A stretch of DNA of 60,350 bases from DAOQAU01 sp964640325 (GCA_964640325.1 CAZXID010000011.1:1-60350), one strand, 5' to 3'. Positions 45,105-54,910 are shown, counted from the first letter of the stretch. Notes: generated by a model from the sequence alone, not told the origin. Translations and numbers: made by a program.

Positions 45105-45137
45105 AACTATATTAACACCAACGTCAAAATCGGACAT
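45105..45137 (-). promoter_or_regulatory. WYL gene promoter with 17-bp operator
   Basis: On the minus strand TTGACG, 17 bases, TAATAT forms a good promoter. The motif ACGTCAAAATCGGACAT (plus strand 45121-45137) covers the -35 box. A weaker reversed copy (TTGTCAAAATGTG on the minus strand) lies about 60 bases further upstream. Confidence 0.72.
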
Positions 45138-45222
45138 AAGCATCTTTTGTTAATATCTTACACAATTATTATAATACTTATCACATTTTGACAAATAAAT
45201 TACATTTTGAAGTAATTTATTA

Positions 45223-45717
45223 TTAAATTAATGATTCTGAAAATTTATTTTTTAATTCTTTTATTAATAACATTACATTAAATTCTAAATCAATTTTTTC
45301 ATAATTATAAACAGCACCTTTTGAATAAATGCTTTTAAAAGGATATTGTTCAGCTAAAAATCTGACACCTGTTTCTGCGTATTCATCACAGATATTAAAA
45401 ACTTTTTTTATATCCATAAATAATATATTGTCACGACCTTCTATAGGATCAGCGTATGCAATACTTATTAATGTAGGTAACTCATCTTGTTGCCCTATAC
45501 TAATCGATCTTGTACATCTTACAGGATTTACAATTTTTGTCCGTTCTCCAAGAAAATAACCAATGGTAGCGCATAATACGTAAAGATTAGATAATTTGGG
45601 GAATAAATGATATGACCCTTCTGTTTGTTCATTTTTACAAAAGCATTTATAAAATTTATAACTTTCTTCAGAAGTATAAGCCGATATTTCTTTACTTGCG
45701 TCGTAACTTTCTATCAT
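45223..45717 (-). CDS. Unrecognised 164-residue last gene of the sigma/helicase/SMC operon
   Basis: The start is taken as ATG 45717, which overlaps the SMC stop (ATGA) and has AAGGAG 7 bases upstream. A frame open to 45756 has no such site. It is soluble, with a conserved-looking core LYVLCATIGYFLGERTKIVN and a C-terminal helix (VMLLIKELKNKFSESL). Its size and position next to a DndD-like ATPase recall DndE-type small partners, but I see no sequence proof. Translational coupling argues it works with the ATPase. Confidence 0.65.
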   Translation of the reverse strand: MIESYDASKEISAYTSEESYKFYKCFCKNEQTEGSYHLFPKLSNLYVLCATIGYFLGERTKIVNPVRCTRSISIGQQDELPTLISIAYADPIEGRDNILFMDIKKVFNICDEYAETGVRFLAEQYPFKSIYSKGAVYNYEKIDLEFNVMLLIKELKNKFSESLI

Positions 45718-47747
45718 ACCATTGCTCCTTGCGTAATTTTTCTTCTCGGAATCCAATTATTAATATCTTTCTGTTCTATGGTAGAGCATCTATCTGAAAT
45801 ATGAGATAATTCATAAACTTTATCCCATTTATTTGATGATCTTAAAGCAGTTGACTCTTCACTTTGAAATTCGGTATCGGTTGCCAACAATATCCACTGG
45901 GATAACAAACTAGGTAAGTTTTTTAAACATGCATCACGATGAGAGCCATCTAAACGCCCAAAAGGTGTATCCATTAAAAGAGGCATCTCTAGATTACTGC
46001 CAATCTGAAGCAAAGCACAAATATATGATAAAGATACAATTTGTCTTTGACCCGCAGACATCTGAGATGTTAAAATAGTACCGGAATGACTTAGCACCTC
46101 TAATTGAAAATCTTCTGAAATGATAATTCCTGATAAACTCTTTAATGTATCTACATCAGCAATTTTTTTGAAAATGTCTGTTGCACATGCTGATAACGTT
46201 TGTCTCAATTCATCAGAATAATTTTTATAGATACTCTCTAGTTCTTCAATTCCAAAATCTATTATTGTGCGTTGAGTCATTAATTTTTGGACTTTGGAAT
46301 CATTTTCTGTCAATGCATTCTGTTTTATTTTTAATTCACTAACTTTCGATATTAATCCGTCTTGTTGTACTTCTAATCTCCCCTGGAGAACATCATATGA
46401 GCGAAGATCTTCTTTTATTTTTTTTAGTCTAACACTATAATCTTCAAATCCCTTTATATCTTTTAATTCATCATTATACTTTTCAAGTCGATTGTTTAAT
46501 TTTATATAATCTTTTTGAATCTTATCGTATGATGCTATTGTAGAATCTATTATATTTTCGGATATCTTCACTTCCGCTTTAAGATTTACTATAGTATGAT
46601 AAGCTTTTAGCGCCGCGTCGGAAGTTTGACTGGAATTTCTATTTTTGTATTCTTCCAAAAATATTCTTGCTTCAGGATGTTCATTTAAATTGTTGCCGCA
46701 TATACATCTACATTGGTTCAATAATTTATCGATGAATTCTCTTTTTAATCCGTCAGGAATTTCTCCTTTATCAATTTTGGATGATAATTCAGACTCTAGT
46801 TCTGCAACAATAGGTGCTGCAACATAACTTCCACTTTTTGATAATTGTTCTTTGAGTTTTTGTTTTAATGAGTCTAAGTCTCTTTTACAATTCGCTATGT
46901 TTTCTCTTATTATTTCTCTGTCTTTTTGTTTTGCCATAACCTCTTTATTTGCTTCGATGATCTTTTCAATATTATTTTTATCAATTTCTGCTTTTTTAAT
47001 ATTATTTTCTAATTGCATTAATTCATTTTTAATATTTTCCAAATCTTCGTGCTTTTTTGTCAGCTCCTCACTTATAATTCCTAATTGGCCAGAAGCATTC
47101 ATTTCAATTTGTTTATTTATCTCCTTAGAAACTTTTGAAAGAGATTCTTTTGTTATTTCTATGGCATCTAATTGCAATAAAGTTTTTATTCCTTTTTTTA
47201 TTTCATTTTTACTTTCTTTGCTATATTTTGTTAATTCTTCCATTTGTTCACCATCAAACAAGAAAAAGTCTTTAATTTTGGAATCAATAATTGATGAGAT
47301 TTTTTCTTTAATCTCATCCCCATCAATAATAGGAGGACAAGTATTGTGGTTTTCTGTAATTGACAATGAAACATCGCAAGGTTCTTGAACTATATCTATT
47401 CCTGTTTTTCTTGCCTTGATAGACCTGATTAAAGAATAGTTTTTATTTTTATCCTCAAAGTCTAACTGAACTGTGGCAACTATTTCTTTCTCCTGATTTT
47501 CTTCAAGCATTTTTTCATTTACTAATACTAAATGTCCTTTTCTAATTTCGTCATCAGTCAAGTTGTCTTGTTTTAAATAACGAGTTCCATATAGACAAAA
47601 CATTATAGCTCTAAAAATACCTGTTTTCCCAAAGCCGTTGGAACCGAATATTAAGGTCACATTTTTATTCTCATCAGATGCAAAGTTCACAGAGAATTCA
47701 CCTTTAAATTGTCTAAAATTTTTCAGAGTTAATTGTTTGAATTTCAT
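45714..47747 (-). CDS. DndD-like SMC/Rad50-type ATPase
   Basis: A 677-residue protein. Walker A is FGSNGFGKTGIFRAIMFCLY (near residue 35), the Q-loop/DGEQMEELT region follows, then long coiled coils (about 200-300 and 390-500) around a CRCICG hook, the signature MSAGQRQIVSLSYI and Walker B LLMDTPFGRLDGSHRD. This is the DndD branch of SMC-like ATPases. No dndC/dndA sulfur-modification genes are present, so it is not a phosphorothioate system. It overlaps the 64-residue gene by 4 bases and the 164-residue gene by 4 bases. Confidence 0.82.
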   Translation of the reverse strand: MKFKQLTLKNFRQFKGEFSVNFASDENKNVTLIFGSNGFGKTGIFRAIMFCLYGTRYLKQDNLTDDEIRKGHLVLVNEKMLEENQEKEIVATVQLDFEDKNKNYSLIRSIKARKTGIDIVQEPCDVSLSITENHNTCPPIIDGDEIKEKISSIIDSKIKDFFLFDGEQMEELTKYSKESKNEIKKGIKTLLQLDAIEITKESLSKVSKEINKQIEMNASGQLGIISEELTKKHEDLENIKNELMQLENNIKKAEIDKNNIEKIIEANKEVMAKQKDREIIRENIANCKRDLDSLKQKLKEQLSKSGSYVAAPIVAELESELSSKIDKGEIPDGLKREFIDKLLNQCRCICGNNLNEHPEARIFLEEYKNRNSSQTSDAALKAYHTIVNLKAEVKISENIIDSTIASYDKIQKDYIKLNNRLEKYNDELKDIKGFEDYSVRLKKIKEDLRSYDVLQGRLEVQQDGLISKVSELKIKQNALTENDSKVQKLMTQRTIIDFGIEELESIYKNYSDELRQTLSACATDIFKKIADVDTLKSLSGIIISEDFQLEVLSHSGTILTSQMSAGQRQIVSLSYICALLQIGSNLEMPLLMDTPFGRLDGSHRDACLKNLPSLLSQWILLATDTEFQSEESTALRSSNKWDKVYELSHISDRCSTIEQKDINNWIPRRKITQGAMV

Positions 47748-47938
47748 TCTTTGTCCTCGAGCGCGATTTTAAGTAAATTGCTTTTTATTTCTGTTGCAAC
47801 TCTATCTACGGCAACAGTTCTTGATGAATGGATATTTTCTTGGGCCGAAACTATTCCTATCTCACAAATTTTTTTTACTTTTGCATCTTGAATCAAATTT
47901 ACCTTATCAAGAATATTCATTTCAAAATTATTATTCAT
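47744..47938 (-). CDS. Small 64-residue protein between helicase and SMC ATPase
   Basis: Start ATG 47938, with GGA 6 bases upstream; the frame opens at a GTG (47953) that shares one base with the helicase stop. It reads as one or two helices (MNILDKVNLIQDAKVKKICE, TVAVDRVATEIKSNLLKIAL). It overlaps the ATPase start by 4 bases. It is probably an adaptor or regulatory subunit; no family recognised. Confidence 0.65.
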   Translation of the reverse strand: MNNNFEMNILDKVNLIQDAKVKKICEIGIVSAQENIHSSRTVAVDRVATEIKSNLLKIALEDKE

Positions 47939-47952
47939 ATTAAGTCCAATCA

Positions 47953-50103
47953 CTAAGCTATATCATATAAATTTTCTGCAATTATTTTAGCATAAACTTC
48001 CCAAGGTTTCATGTCAATTTCATTCATTGTATCAAAATGTTCACAAGCATATTTTATTTTTTCTTGAGTTTCATATTTTAAATCATTTAAATTATTAAAT
48101 TCTGAAAACCTCGGCAATTCACGTTTTAATAAACATTGTCCAGTGTTATAGTCGTACAAATCCGGAGTCCAAGGGCCAATCATAAAATCATATATATATG
48201 CTTTAGTTTTACCTGTTTCATCACTTTTTCTTAATACACGACCTCTCCTCTGTATAAACTCTCTTGGATTGGTTGAACTTGCCAAAATATATGCCCGTTT
48301 TGTTGCAGGAATGTCCACACCTTCATCTAAGCATTTTATTGCCACGAGTCCTTCAATAGATCCTTCTTCAAAGGCTTTAAGTATTTTTGTTCTATCAGAT
48401 TGTTTTACATCTGCAACAAATTCATGTACTTTTAATCCTATAGCACTAAGAGCTTCTAATATTTGCTTATGTTCACCTGGGGCACAATAAAAGAGGTTAT
48501 GAATATATTTTTCTCCTTTTTCTAAAATGTCATTTCGATGTTGTTGTACAAGACCAATTAAAATAGATAATTTATTTTCTGCCTTTCCTATGATTTTTGC
48601 TCTTTCTCTGCATAATTTTTCTAAATATTCTTTATCTTCCTTAGTCTTTTTCTTTTTAACAACTATTAGCCCTATTTTTCTGGTTAAAATTTCAAAATTA
48701 AACAATTCGATGTCAGTTAATTCAGTTAAAACAGGATTATATTCATATTTAGTTAAAGCCTTGTCTTCTATAGCATTTTTTAAATCATATTCTACAACGA
48801 TTTTTTTAAAATAATTCATCAACCTTTCGCTACCCGCTTCATCATACCATCTTCTGGGCGTTGCAGATAAACCAATTCTGTATTTAGCATCCGGAAATAA
48901 TGAAATGGATTGTTTTTCTGAGCCCAAGCCATGAACCTCATCTGCAATTATTAACCAGTCATGATTTATTGATTGTATAAACTCTTGAAACGGTTTCATA
49001 GCTGAAGTAGCATGGGTGGCTACAAAACAAACTTTTTTTGTAATACCTGCTTTGTATTTTTGTAGTTCGGGATATGCTTCGTCTTGCCATTTCTTACTGT
49101 CTTCAAAACATAATATAGGATCAAATCCAAAAGATTCTAATTCTTTAGCCCATTGAGTAACTAAATGCTTGTATGGAGCTAAAACAACTAGACATAAAGT
49201 ACCATTTCTTTCATATAATTTATTTGCCGCGGAGATAGAAGTAAAAGTTTTTCCGGAGCCAGTTGCCATTTCAAATAAACCATTATAGTTGTTACTTTCC
49301 CAGTTTTCTATAGCCTTATTTTGATATGGTCTTAGGCTTTTGGATGGATGCATATCTTCTGATGGCTGTTCAGTTAAAATCTCTGCTTGGATTCCCTCTT
49401 TTCGCAAATAAGGACAAGTATAGTTTTTTCCTGCGTAGATTATTTTATTTTTAGCAGCTTCACTGATCGTATAAGTCTTTAAAGTATTTGAATTCCCTTG
49501 CCATTTTTTTTCAAAATCATTCTTATATTCTTCAAAATAATCTTTACCGAAATTCCAACTTGTATAAACACTTAGACTTTCTTCATTAATAGTTGATTGA
49601 TGGCTGTCATTTTGAGAACCGAATACAGCTATACCGTTATTATCCTGATCATAGAATAAAAACAGTTTTGTATGAAAAATTCCTCCTTGTAATTTCCCTA
49701 TTGGCATTGCGAATCTAAATTCAAGAATATTTTGAGCAATCATCCAGCTTAATGTCGCAAGAGTTTCGATTTCTATTGCTTCTGTTAATTCCTGAATTGT
49801 ATTAAAAACTTGTTTATCAATAACTGTTTGAATATGCATTTCAGGATTCTGCCCGTCTTGAATCGCTTTCCAATCTTGGTCGGATAATTTTACCGATGTA
49901 ACGATTCGTGCTTTTCCACCAAATCGTGCAAAAATAGCCAAACCTTTTGCCACTTCCTTTAACCAACTTGATGAAAAAAACCCGACCGCTCTATCATATT
50001 TCACTGACCTTGATAATACAGGAACTATTAAATCATCGATTAAATTATCATCAATGCTTGAATATGTTTTCTTTAATTCCGATAAGTTTAAAAAATTAAT
50101 CAT
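47953..50103 (-). CDS. PLD-domain SF2 helicase
   Basis: A 716-residue protein. The first 200 residues are a phospholipase D-like domain with one HKD motif, FHTKLFLFYDQDNNG then AVFGSQND, after YDRAVGFFSSSWLKEVA. Then an SF2 helicase: MATGSGKTFTSI (I), IIADEVHGLG (II), IGLSATPRRW (III), KCLDEGVDIPA (V) and QRRGRVLRKS (VI). HKD-SF2 fusions occur in several defence operons and may cut and unwind foreign DNA. It overlaps the sigma-like gene by 8 bases and adjoins the small gene. Confidence 0.83.
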   Translation of the reverse strand: MINFLNLSELKKTYSSIDDNLIDDLIVPVLSRSVKYDRAVGFFSSSWLKEVAKGLAIFARFGGKARIVTSVKLSDQDWKAIQDGQNPEMHIQTVIDKQVFNTIQELTEAIEIETLATLSWMIAQNILEFRFAMPIGKLQGGIFHTKLFLFYDQDNNGIAVFGSQNDSHQSTINEESLSVYTSWNFGKDYFEEYKNDFEKKWQGNSNTLKTYTISEAAKNKIIYAGKNYTCPYLRKEGIQAEILTEQPSEDMHPSKSLRPYQNKAIENWESNNYNGLFEMATGSGKTFTSISAANKLYERNGTLCLVVLAPYKHLVTQWAKELESFGFDPILCFEDSKKWQDEAYPELQKYKAGITKKVCFVATHATSAMKPFQEFIQSINHDWLIIADEVHGLGSEKQSISLFPDAKYRIGLSATPRRWYDEAGSERLMNYFKKIVVEYDLKNAIEDKALTKYEYNPVLTELTDIELFNFEILTRKIGLIVVKKKKTKEDKEYLEKLCRERAKIIGKAENKLSILIGLVQQHRNDILEKGEKYIHNLFYCAPGEHKQILEALSAIGLKVHEFVADVKQSDRTKILKAFEEGSIEGLVAIKCLDEGVDIPATKRAYILASSTNPREFIQRRGRVLRKSDETGKTKAYIYDFMIGPWTPDLYDYNTGQCLLKRELPRFSEFNNLNDLKYETQEKIKYACEHFDTMNEIDMKPWEVYAKIIAENLYDIA

Positions 50104-53100
50104 TCAAATATTTATCTCTTCCTATTTTGCTTATTACTACGTTTTTACCATCATCTACCAATTCAATAGATGAACCTTCAAAAAATAATTTTTGTCTCTG
50201 AAAATGCAGGTTTTTGTATTCACAAATAGATTCTTTTGCTAATAATTTATCAAGTTCACTAAATGAACATATATTTTCTTCAAAATTTTCAATAATCAAA
50301 AAAGCTGATATATCATCAAGATCTTCAACATTAAAAGGATTATCTAACAATATCAAAGAACGGTAAAAAACATCTACATTATTTGCTTTTAATAGTATGT
50401 CTCTTAATAAAGATTCTGTCCAATCATAATTTTCTTGCAATTCAGGAAGTTCATCCTTAGATTGATCTAATATACTTTCAAATTTAATTAATGGGGTATT
50501 ATTTTGATATGATAAATCTGCAGTAGTTTGAATAATTTCCATTAAATTATCAATGATGTCATCGGAATAACCAACTATATCATAATGTGCATAACATGAA
50601 TCATAACATTCTAAAACGCTTGTGTTTTTAAGCAAAATTTTAATGTTACTTGAGTTTAAGTGATTTTGAATACAATATTCTTTAATTTGACTTTCAGTTA
50701 CATATTTTTGAGTTAGTGATTGTTCAAAAATCCATTTTTCTAAAATTTTTGATTGAGAAATCGTCTCTACTTCATTAACATTGGATGTGTCTTTTAATTT
50801 GACATAGGTGTTTTTTTCTACTATAAAGTCCATATTGTCTATGTTGGACAGCAAACGACCTATAAGAAAATAAGATGTATTTTTTTCTATTATTCCGAAC
50901 CAACTTGCAGGATAAAGTGCTTGTACTTTTCTTAAATGGATTCCTGTGTTTACATCTTCTTTATTTAGTAGTTCTACAATCTTATCAGCTATTTCGTTTA
51001 ACTTATCAGAATTAATTTTTAAATTATCAACGTGTATATATTCTCTACCGTCAGCTAAAATTTTTGAACTTCTTCCGTATAAAAGTTCTAATTGCATTTT
51101 TGTCCAGCCCATATCCTCACAAAAATGTTTTATCAATGATTTCTTTTTAGTCCAGCATCCTTGTTGAAGTATATAATTTTCAAACATTTCAAGAGTCATG
51201 CAAGCACTTTCATGAGAGTTTTTATCTATAATTTCCCGCACTCTATACTCAAAACGTTCATGTCCTTTATAGCGAATTAACCCTAATAATGCAATCGGAT
51301 TTGGAATGCCTCCATTTATAAATTTTTCAGGTTCGTCATTAAATATTTTTTGAGGCTTAAATCTAGGTATATTCTTGTCAAATGTTTTAATTATTTTCTC
51401 GATTGAATAATCAACAAGAGACCAATCCGGTGATACATTATTTATATGGATATAAGTACCTTTATCCCATAGAATTACATTTTGATTTCCTTTTATTATA
51501 GTATCACTTAATGTTCTTAAAGATGTTTTTTCTTGGCTATATAAATTATCAATAAGTTCTTTTAAATTATTTTCTAACAATTTATCATCATTAATAGGCA
51601 AATGGACTCCATTAGAATATAATTCCTTAAATAAATGAATTATCCTCTCATTACGTTCTTTAGTTGTTGATTCATAAGTTTTAAGGCGATACACATTATT
51701 ATCAAATTTTATAAAGTTATTGTCTAGGTATTCCTCAAATAAAATATTACATACTTTATGAGCATTTTCTATTGCTTTTTCATCATCAGTTTTAAATATA
51801 ATCATTATTGTTCTCATAAAAAATTCTTTTATTTCTGGCAAATGTAAATTTTTATTTTCCTGAACTAATATGTCTTCAGAAATTTTGACAAATAATTCTT
51901 TAATTGATACATTGGATCTCAATAATAGACCTCTTTCAAAATCAAATTTAAAATCCGCATTAGTATCTTTTAAAATATAATTAATTATTTTATTATATTT
52001 TTTTTGATCGTCCTTTATATTAATTTTAATAATATAACCCAATTTATTAAATAAACTCAGAATATGATGATTAATGTCTTGATTGACATATGTATAATTT
52101 TTTCTAAGTTTGCTTATACCTCTAAGTTCAATCTGTCGTATTCTTTCTCTGGTTACGCCGAATACTTTTCCTAAATCATCTAACGTTTGTTTATCTGTGC
52201 CATTTATTCCGTATCGGGCTTCTATTACTTGTATTTCTTTTTGTGATAAATCCTCGAACAAATGTTTTATCTTATATAAAATTATATTTAAATAATCTTG
52301 TTCTAGTATTTCTTCCTCCGTTAATTGATTTAATTCACTGAGCTGAAATGGAGATAATTTAATAGGGAAATTATCTATGCCTAAATTATTTAAATATCTG
52401 GTTATATCATCAATAATTTTAAAAATGTTTGGTTTTAATATTAATTCATCGTCTACAATAAATTTATCTGGGAAAATAGTTAATAATTGTCCTATGTTTC
52501 TTAAGTTATATTTGTTAAATATTAGCATTATTTCATTGTCAAAAGGCAATTCTCTTAATAAGGTGAAATATTTATCAGGCATTTTTGGGTCAATAGGGTA
52601 ATACGATTTATGTTCTTCAATCCCATAGTTGAATAGTTCCTCATTTAATTCTTTTATAGCTGGAATAAAAGAATTTTTTAATAATTTTACGGAAGCTTTT
52701 CTAAATTCAATATATTCATTAACTGTTTGTATATTTATTTCATTCATTTTTTCTATTGTTGAACAAGAAAGTGAACTAATATTTCCAATTTTTAATTCTA
52801 ATACTCTGTAATCAATGGGATGTAATTTATTATCATTGAACTCTTTCTTTTCTAAATCATATTCGTTATTTTCATTATAATCATCGGATTGAAATTCTTC
52901 ATAATCACCAAAACTTTTAATTAAATCATAAATTTCATTAAAAATTTTACCTCCCAGGTTCCGAAAATTTCTTATATCATTAATGTTTGTGGTTAAAAGT
53001 TCGTAGACAGTATTAATTTTATACCTTTTTAAAATATTGGTTGCCCTTAGCGATAAATCCGTATTGTCTACAGGTATAACCTTATATTTTTTCTCAATAT

Positions 53101-53746
53101 TTTTTTTCTTTGATTCTGTTTCTGTTATTGTTAAATTATTTAATTCTGCATTATTAACAGCATGATCCAAGTTCTCATTTAAGGGGCAGTAATCAGTTGA
53201 ATAAAAATCAGGTATTGGATCATCAAAGCATAAGTTGATTACGTCTGTATTCAATGCCTTACTTAATTCATAAATATTGATATCAAATAAATTTAATTTA
53301 TCCAATAAAACACTTAAATTGATTCCTTTAAGTTGAAAAAGTGTTTTAACATTAATCGAATTTAAATAATCCACAATTTTAAATTCAATATTTTTGAAGT
53401 TATTGTTAAAAAGAGATACATTATATATAGATTCCACTGAAGGTATAGTTTGTATTAAACAAGTCAAATTCCTGCTGTTAGGAGAATATTTGTTTGCTGA
53501 ACGACCTATAAAATTAACACCGTATAGACCAAGTAAAGTGCAAACACTAAAGAATTGGGATACATTAACTTTGCCATAATCGTTAATAATGTCTAATGTT
53601 ATTTCCGAAAAAGAGCGTATATTATAGTAGTAGAAAAAGGTTTTCAGATATCCGGCATCATTTTTATTAATCACTCTGCTTTTTAAAAAATCAGGAATTT
53701 CTATGCTTGAACTATATTTAATTTGTAAATCTGTGTAAAATTTCAA
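50096..53746 (-). CDS. Giant RNA polymerase alpha-CTD/sigma-region-4-like protein
   Basis: About 1216 residues. The frame is open to 53818, but a TTGACA promoter box overlaps that end, so I prefer TTG 53746 (AAAGG upstream). Residues (53818 numbering) 254-304, LSLRATNILKRYKINTVYEL then NFRNLGGKIFNEI, look like an RpoA C-terminal domain; weaker repeats follow at 345-400 and 420-480. Residues 522-573, LSQKEIQVIEARYGINGTDK then GVTRERIRQIELRGISKLRK, are a sigma-70 region 4. The remaining 650 residues are unassigned. It heads the five-gene operon. It may tie the system to promoters, mimic sigma, or bind phage-modified polymerase. Confidence 0.75.
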   Translation of the reverse strand: MKFYTDLQIKYSSSIEIPDFLKSRVINKNDAGYLKTFFYYYNIRSFSEITLDIINDYGKVNVSQFFSVCTLLGLYGVNFIGRSANKYSPNSRNLTCLIQTIPSVESIYNVSLFNNNFKNIEFKIVDYLNSINVKTLFQLKGINLSVLLDKLNLFDINIYELSKALNTDVINLCFDDPIPDFYSTDYCPLNENLDHAVNNAELNNLTITETESKKKNIEKKYKVIPVDNTDLSLRATNILKRYKINTVYELLTTNINDIRNFRNLGGKIFNEIYDLIKSFGDYEEFQSDDYNENNEYDLEKKEFNDNKLHPIDYRVLELKIGNISSLSCSTIEKMNEINIQTVNEYIEFRKASVKLLKNSFIPAIKELNEELFNYGIEEHKSYYPIDPKMPDKYFTLLRELPFDNEIMLIFNKYNLRNIGQLLTIFPDKFIVDDELILKPNIFKIIDDITRYLNNLGIDNFPIKLSPFQLSELNQLTEEEILEQDYLNIILYKIKHLFEDLSQKEIQVIEARYGINGTDKQTLDDLGKVFGVTRERIRQIELRGISKLRKNYTYVNQDINHHILSLFNKLGYIIKINIKDDQKKYNKIINYILKDTNADFKFDFERGLLLRSNVSIKELFVKISEDILVQENKNLHLPEIKEFFMRTIMIIFKTDDEKAIENAHKVCNILFEEYLDNNFIKFDNNVYRLKTYESTTKERNERIIHLFKELYSNGVHLPINDDKLLENNLKELIDNLYSQEKTSLRTLSDTIIKGNQNVILWDKGTYIHINNVSPDWSLVDYSIEKIIKTFDKNIPRFKPQKIFNDEPEKFINGGIPNPIALLGLIRYKGHERFEYRVREIIDKNSHESACMTLEMFENYILQQGCWTKKKSLIKHFCEDMGWTKMQLELLYGRSSKILADGREYIHVDNLKINSDKLNEIADKIVELLNKEDVNTGIHLRKVQALYPASWFGIIEKNTSYFLIGRLLSNIDNMDFIVEKNTYVKLKDTSNVNEVETISQSKILEKWIFEQSLTQKYVTESQIKEYCIQNHLNSSNIKILLKNTSVLECYDSCYAHYDIVGYSDDIIDNLMEIIQTTADLSYQNNTPLIKFESILDQSKDELPELQENYDWTESLLRDILLKANNVDVFYRSLILLDNPFNVEDLDDISAFLIIENFEENICSFSELDKLLAKESICEYKNLHFQRQKLFFEGSSIELVDDGKNVVISKIGRDKYLND

Positions 53747-53811
53747 TCCAGTTTTGCCTTTATTGTAATTAATGATATTATTTAGTAATATAAATATTGT
53801 ATATAAACAAT

Positions 53812-53828
53812 GTGTCAAATATGGACGT
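53812..53828 (-). promoter_or_regulatory. Promoter and WYL-type motif upstream of the sigma-like gene
   Basis: GTGTCAAATATGGACGT (plus strand) agrees with the WYL-gene motif at about 12 of 17 positions, including GTCAAA and GGAC. On the minus strand it covers TTGACA, with AT-rich -10 candidates (TTTATA or TTATAT) 18 or more bases downstream. It lies in the 91-base gap after the HpaII-like gene, giving the five-gene operon its own controlled promoter. Confidence 0.5.
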
Positions 53829-53837
53829 GTATTGATT

Positions 53838-54908
53838 TTAAATAAATCGTATCTGCAAATTTAATTTTATGTAATTTTTATTATTCTCTTCGTAAATAGT
53901 TCCAAATTCATACCGACCACTACTAGCCGTCTCCAGGTGAGTATTTTTATACAGATAATCTTCAAATTCATTACGATTATATAAGTGATAACAAACTATT
54001 TCGCCGTCTTCTCTTACAATTATATAGCCGCCTGTTGCATCAATTCTCCCGGTCCATGCAACAGAAGGCGTCATCCCTAATGCTGCGCAAGTAAGAAAAT
54101 TTTTCATTTTGCATTCATAAAAAGAATGTCCGTTTGAAAGGTCATAATTAAACGGGTTTAATTCTTTTAGTTTTTCCACAAGCTCGACGACAGTTACACC
54201 GTCACCTTTATAATAAAATTTAAGTACTTCAGCAAGCATTTCAGGGAACATAGTATCTACGACTTGCAGATTTGAGTAAAAATTACTGTTTTCTGTTTTG
54301 CTAAATGTTAACGTAGCGCCTGCAGATAAAATTGCAACAACTCTATCTTTTATTTTTGATTTCGTCTCAATTGCATTAATAGCTTCTGAATTCACATCCC
54401 CGATAATTTCATATATAAAATTTGTTGTTTTCCCCGCATTTAAGAGAGTTGACGAGCCTCCCAGCTTAGATTTAATACTAAAACCGAATAAAACATCCCT
54501 TAATGTTTTAGTGTCGTGCAAAACAATATTTATATCACTTTTATCAGCCGAATCCGCTTTTATTTTTGTACAGTGAATTAAATTCATAAATTGCTCGACT
54601 ACAGTCACAGGAAATGTTTTTTCGGCATTTTTAATTTCTGTTAACAATATTTCTGCCTTGGTTTTAAATTCCTCAGCAGAAAGTTCTAATAAGCAATTTC
54701 GGGATTCTCCTTCGATGATCGTGATTACAGGGGCATTATTAATAAACTCTTTGACAGAATCGTTTTCTTTTCTTACAATTTTTATCAAAGGAAAACACAA
54801 GTCTTCAATTTTTTGCAAGTCACCGTCGGCAGCACAAATTTGACCATCTCCCAATAATTTCAGGAAAACGTAAAGCTCACTCCACTCACCTTTGTTTGCA
54901 GTTTTCAT
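53838..54908 (-). CDS. HpaII-family restriction endonuclease
   Basis: A 356-residue protein, matching the HpaII endonuclease family (RE_HpaII, about 358 residues). It starts NKGEWSELYVFLKLLGDGQI and shows LRDVLFGFSIKSKLGGSSTL, TNFIYEI and the C-terminal NPFNYDLSNGHSFYECKMKN, then WTGRIDATGGYIIVREDGEI. HpaII cuts CCGG; the specificity here is inferred from the family. It begins 2 bases after the methyltransferase stop, so R and M are in one operon with M first. Confidence 0.82.
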   Translation of the reverse strand: MKTANKGEWSELYVFLKLLGDGQICAADGDLQKIEDLCFPLIKIVRKENDSVKEFINNAPVITIIEGESRNCLLELSAEEFKTKAEILLTEIKNAEKTFPVTVVEQFMNLIHCTKIKADSADKSDINIVLHDTKTLRDVLFGFSIKSKLGGSSTLLNAGKTTNFIYEIIGDVNSEAINAIETKSKIKDRVVAILSAGATLTFSKTENSNFYSNLQVVDTMFPEMLAEVLKFYYKGDGVTVVELVEKLKELNPFNYDLSNGHSFYECKMKNFLTCAALGMTPSVAWTGRIDATGGYIIVREDGEIVCYHLYNRNEFEDYLYKNTHLETASSGRYEFGTIYEENNKNYIKLNLQIRFI

Positions 54909-54910
54909 TA

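Noticed and set aside
45194..45221. AT-only hairpin after the 164-aa gene as a terminator
   Set aside because: The stem is all A/T apart from one pair and no T-run follows, so I did not list it.
46852..47388. Open plus-strand frame of 178 codons
   Set aside because: It is the antisense shadow of the SMC coiled coil; composition is Ser/Phe/Leu-rich and it has no ribosome-binding site.
45223..50103. Dnd or Ssp phosphorothioate system because of the DndD-like ATPase
   Set aside because: No cysteine desulfurase, DndC/SspD-type sulfurtransferase or DndB is present; only the ATPase branch is similar.
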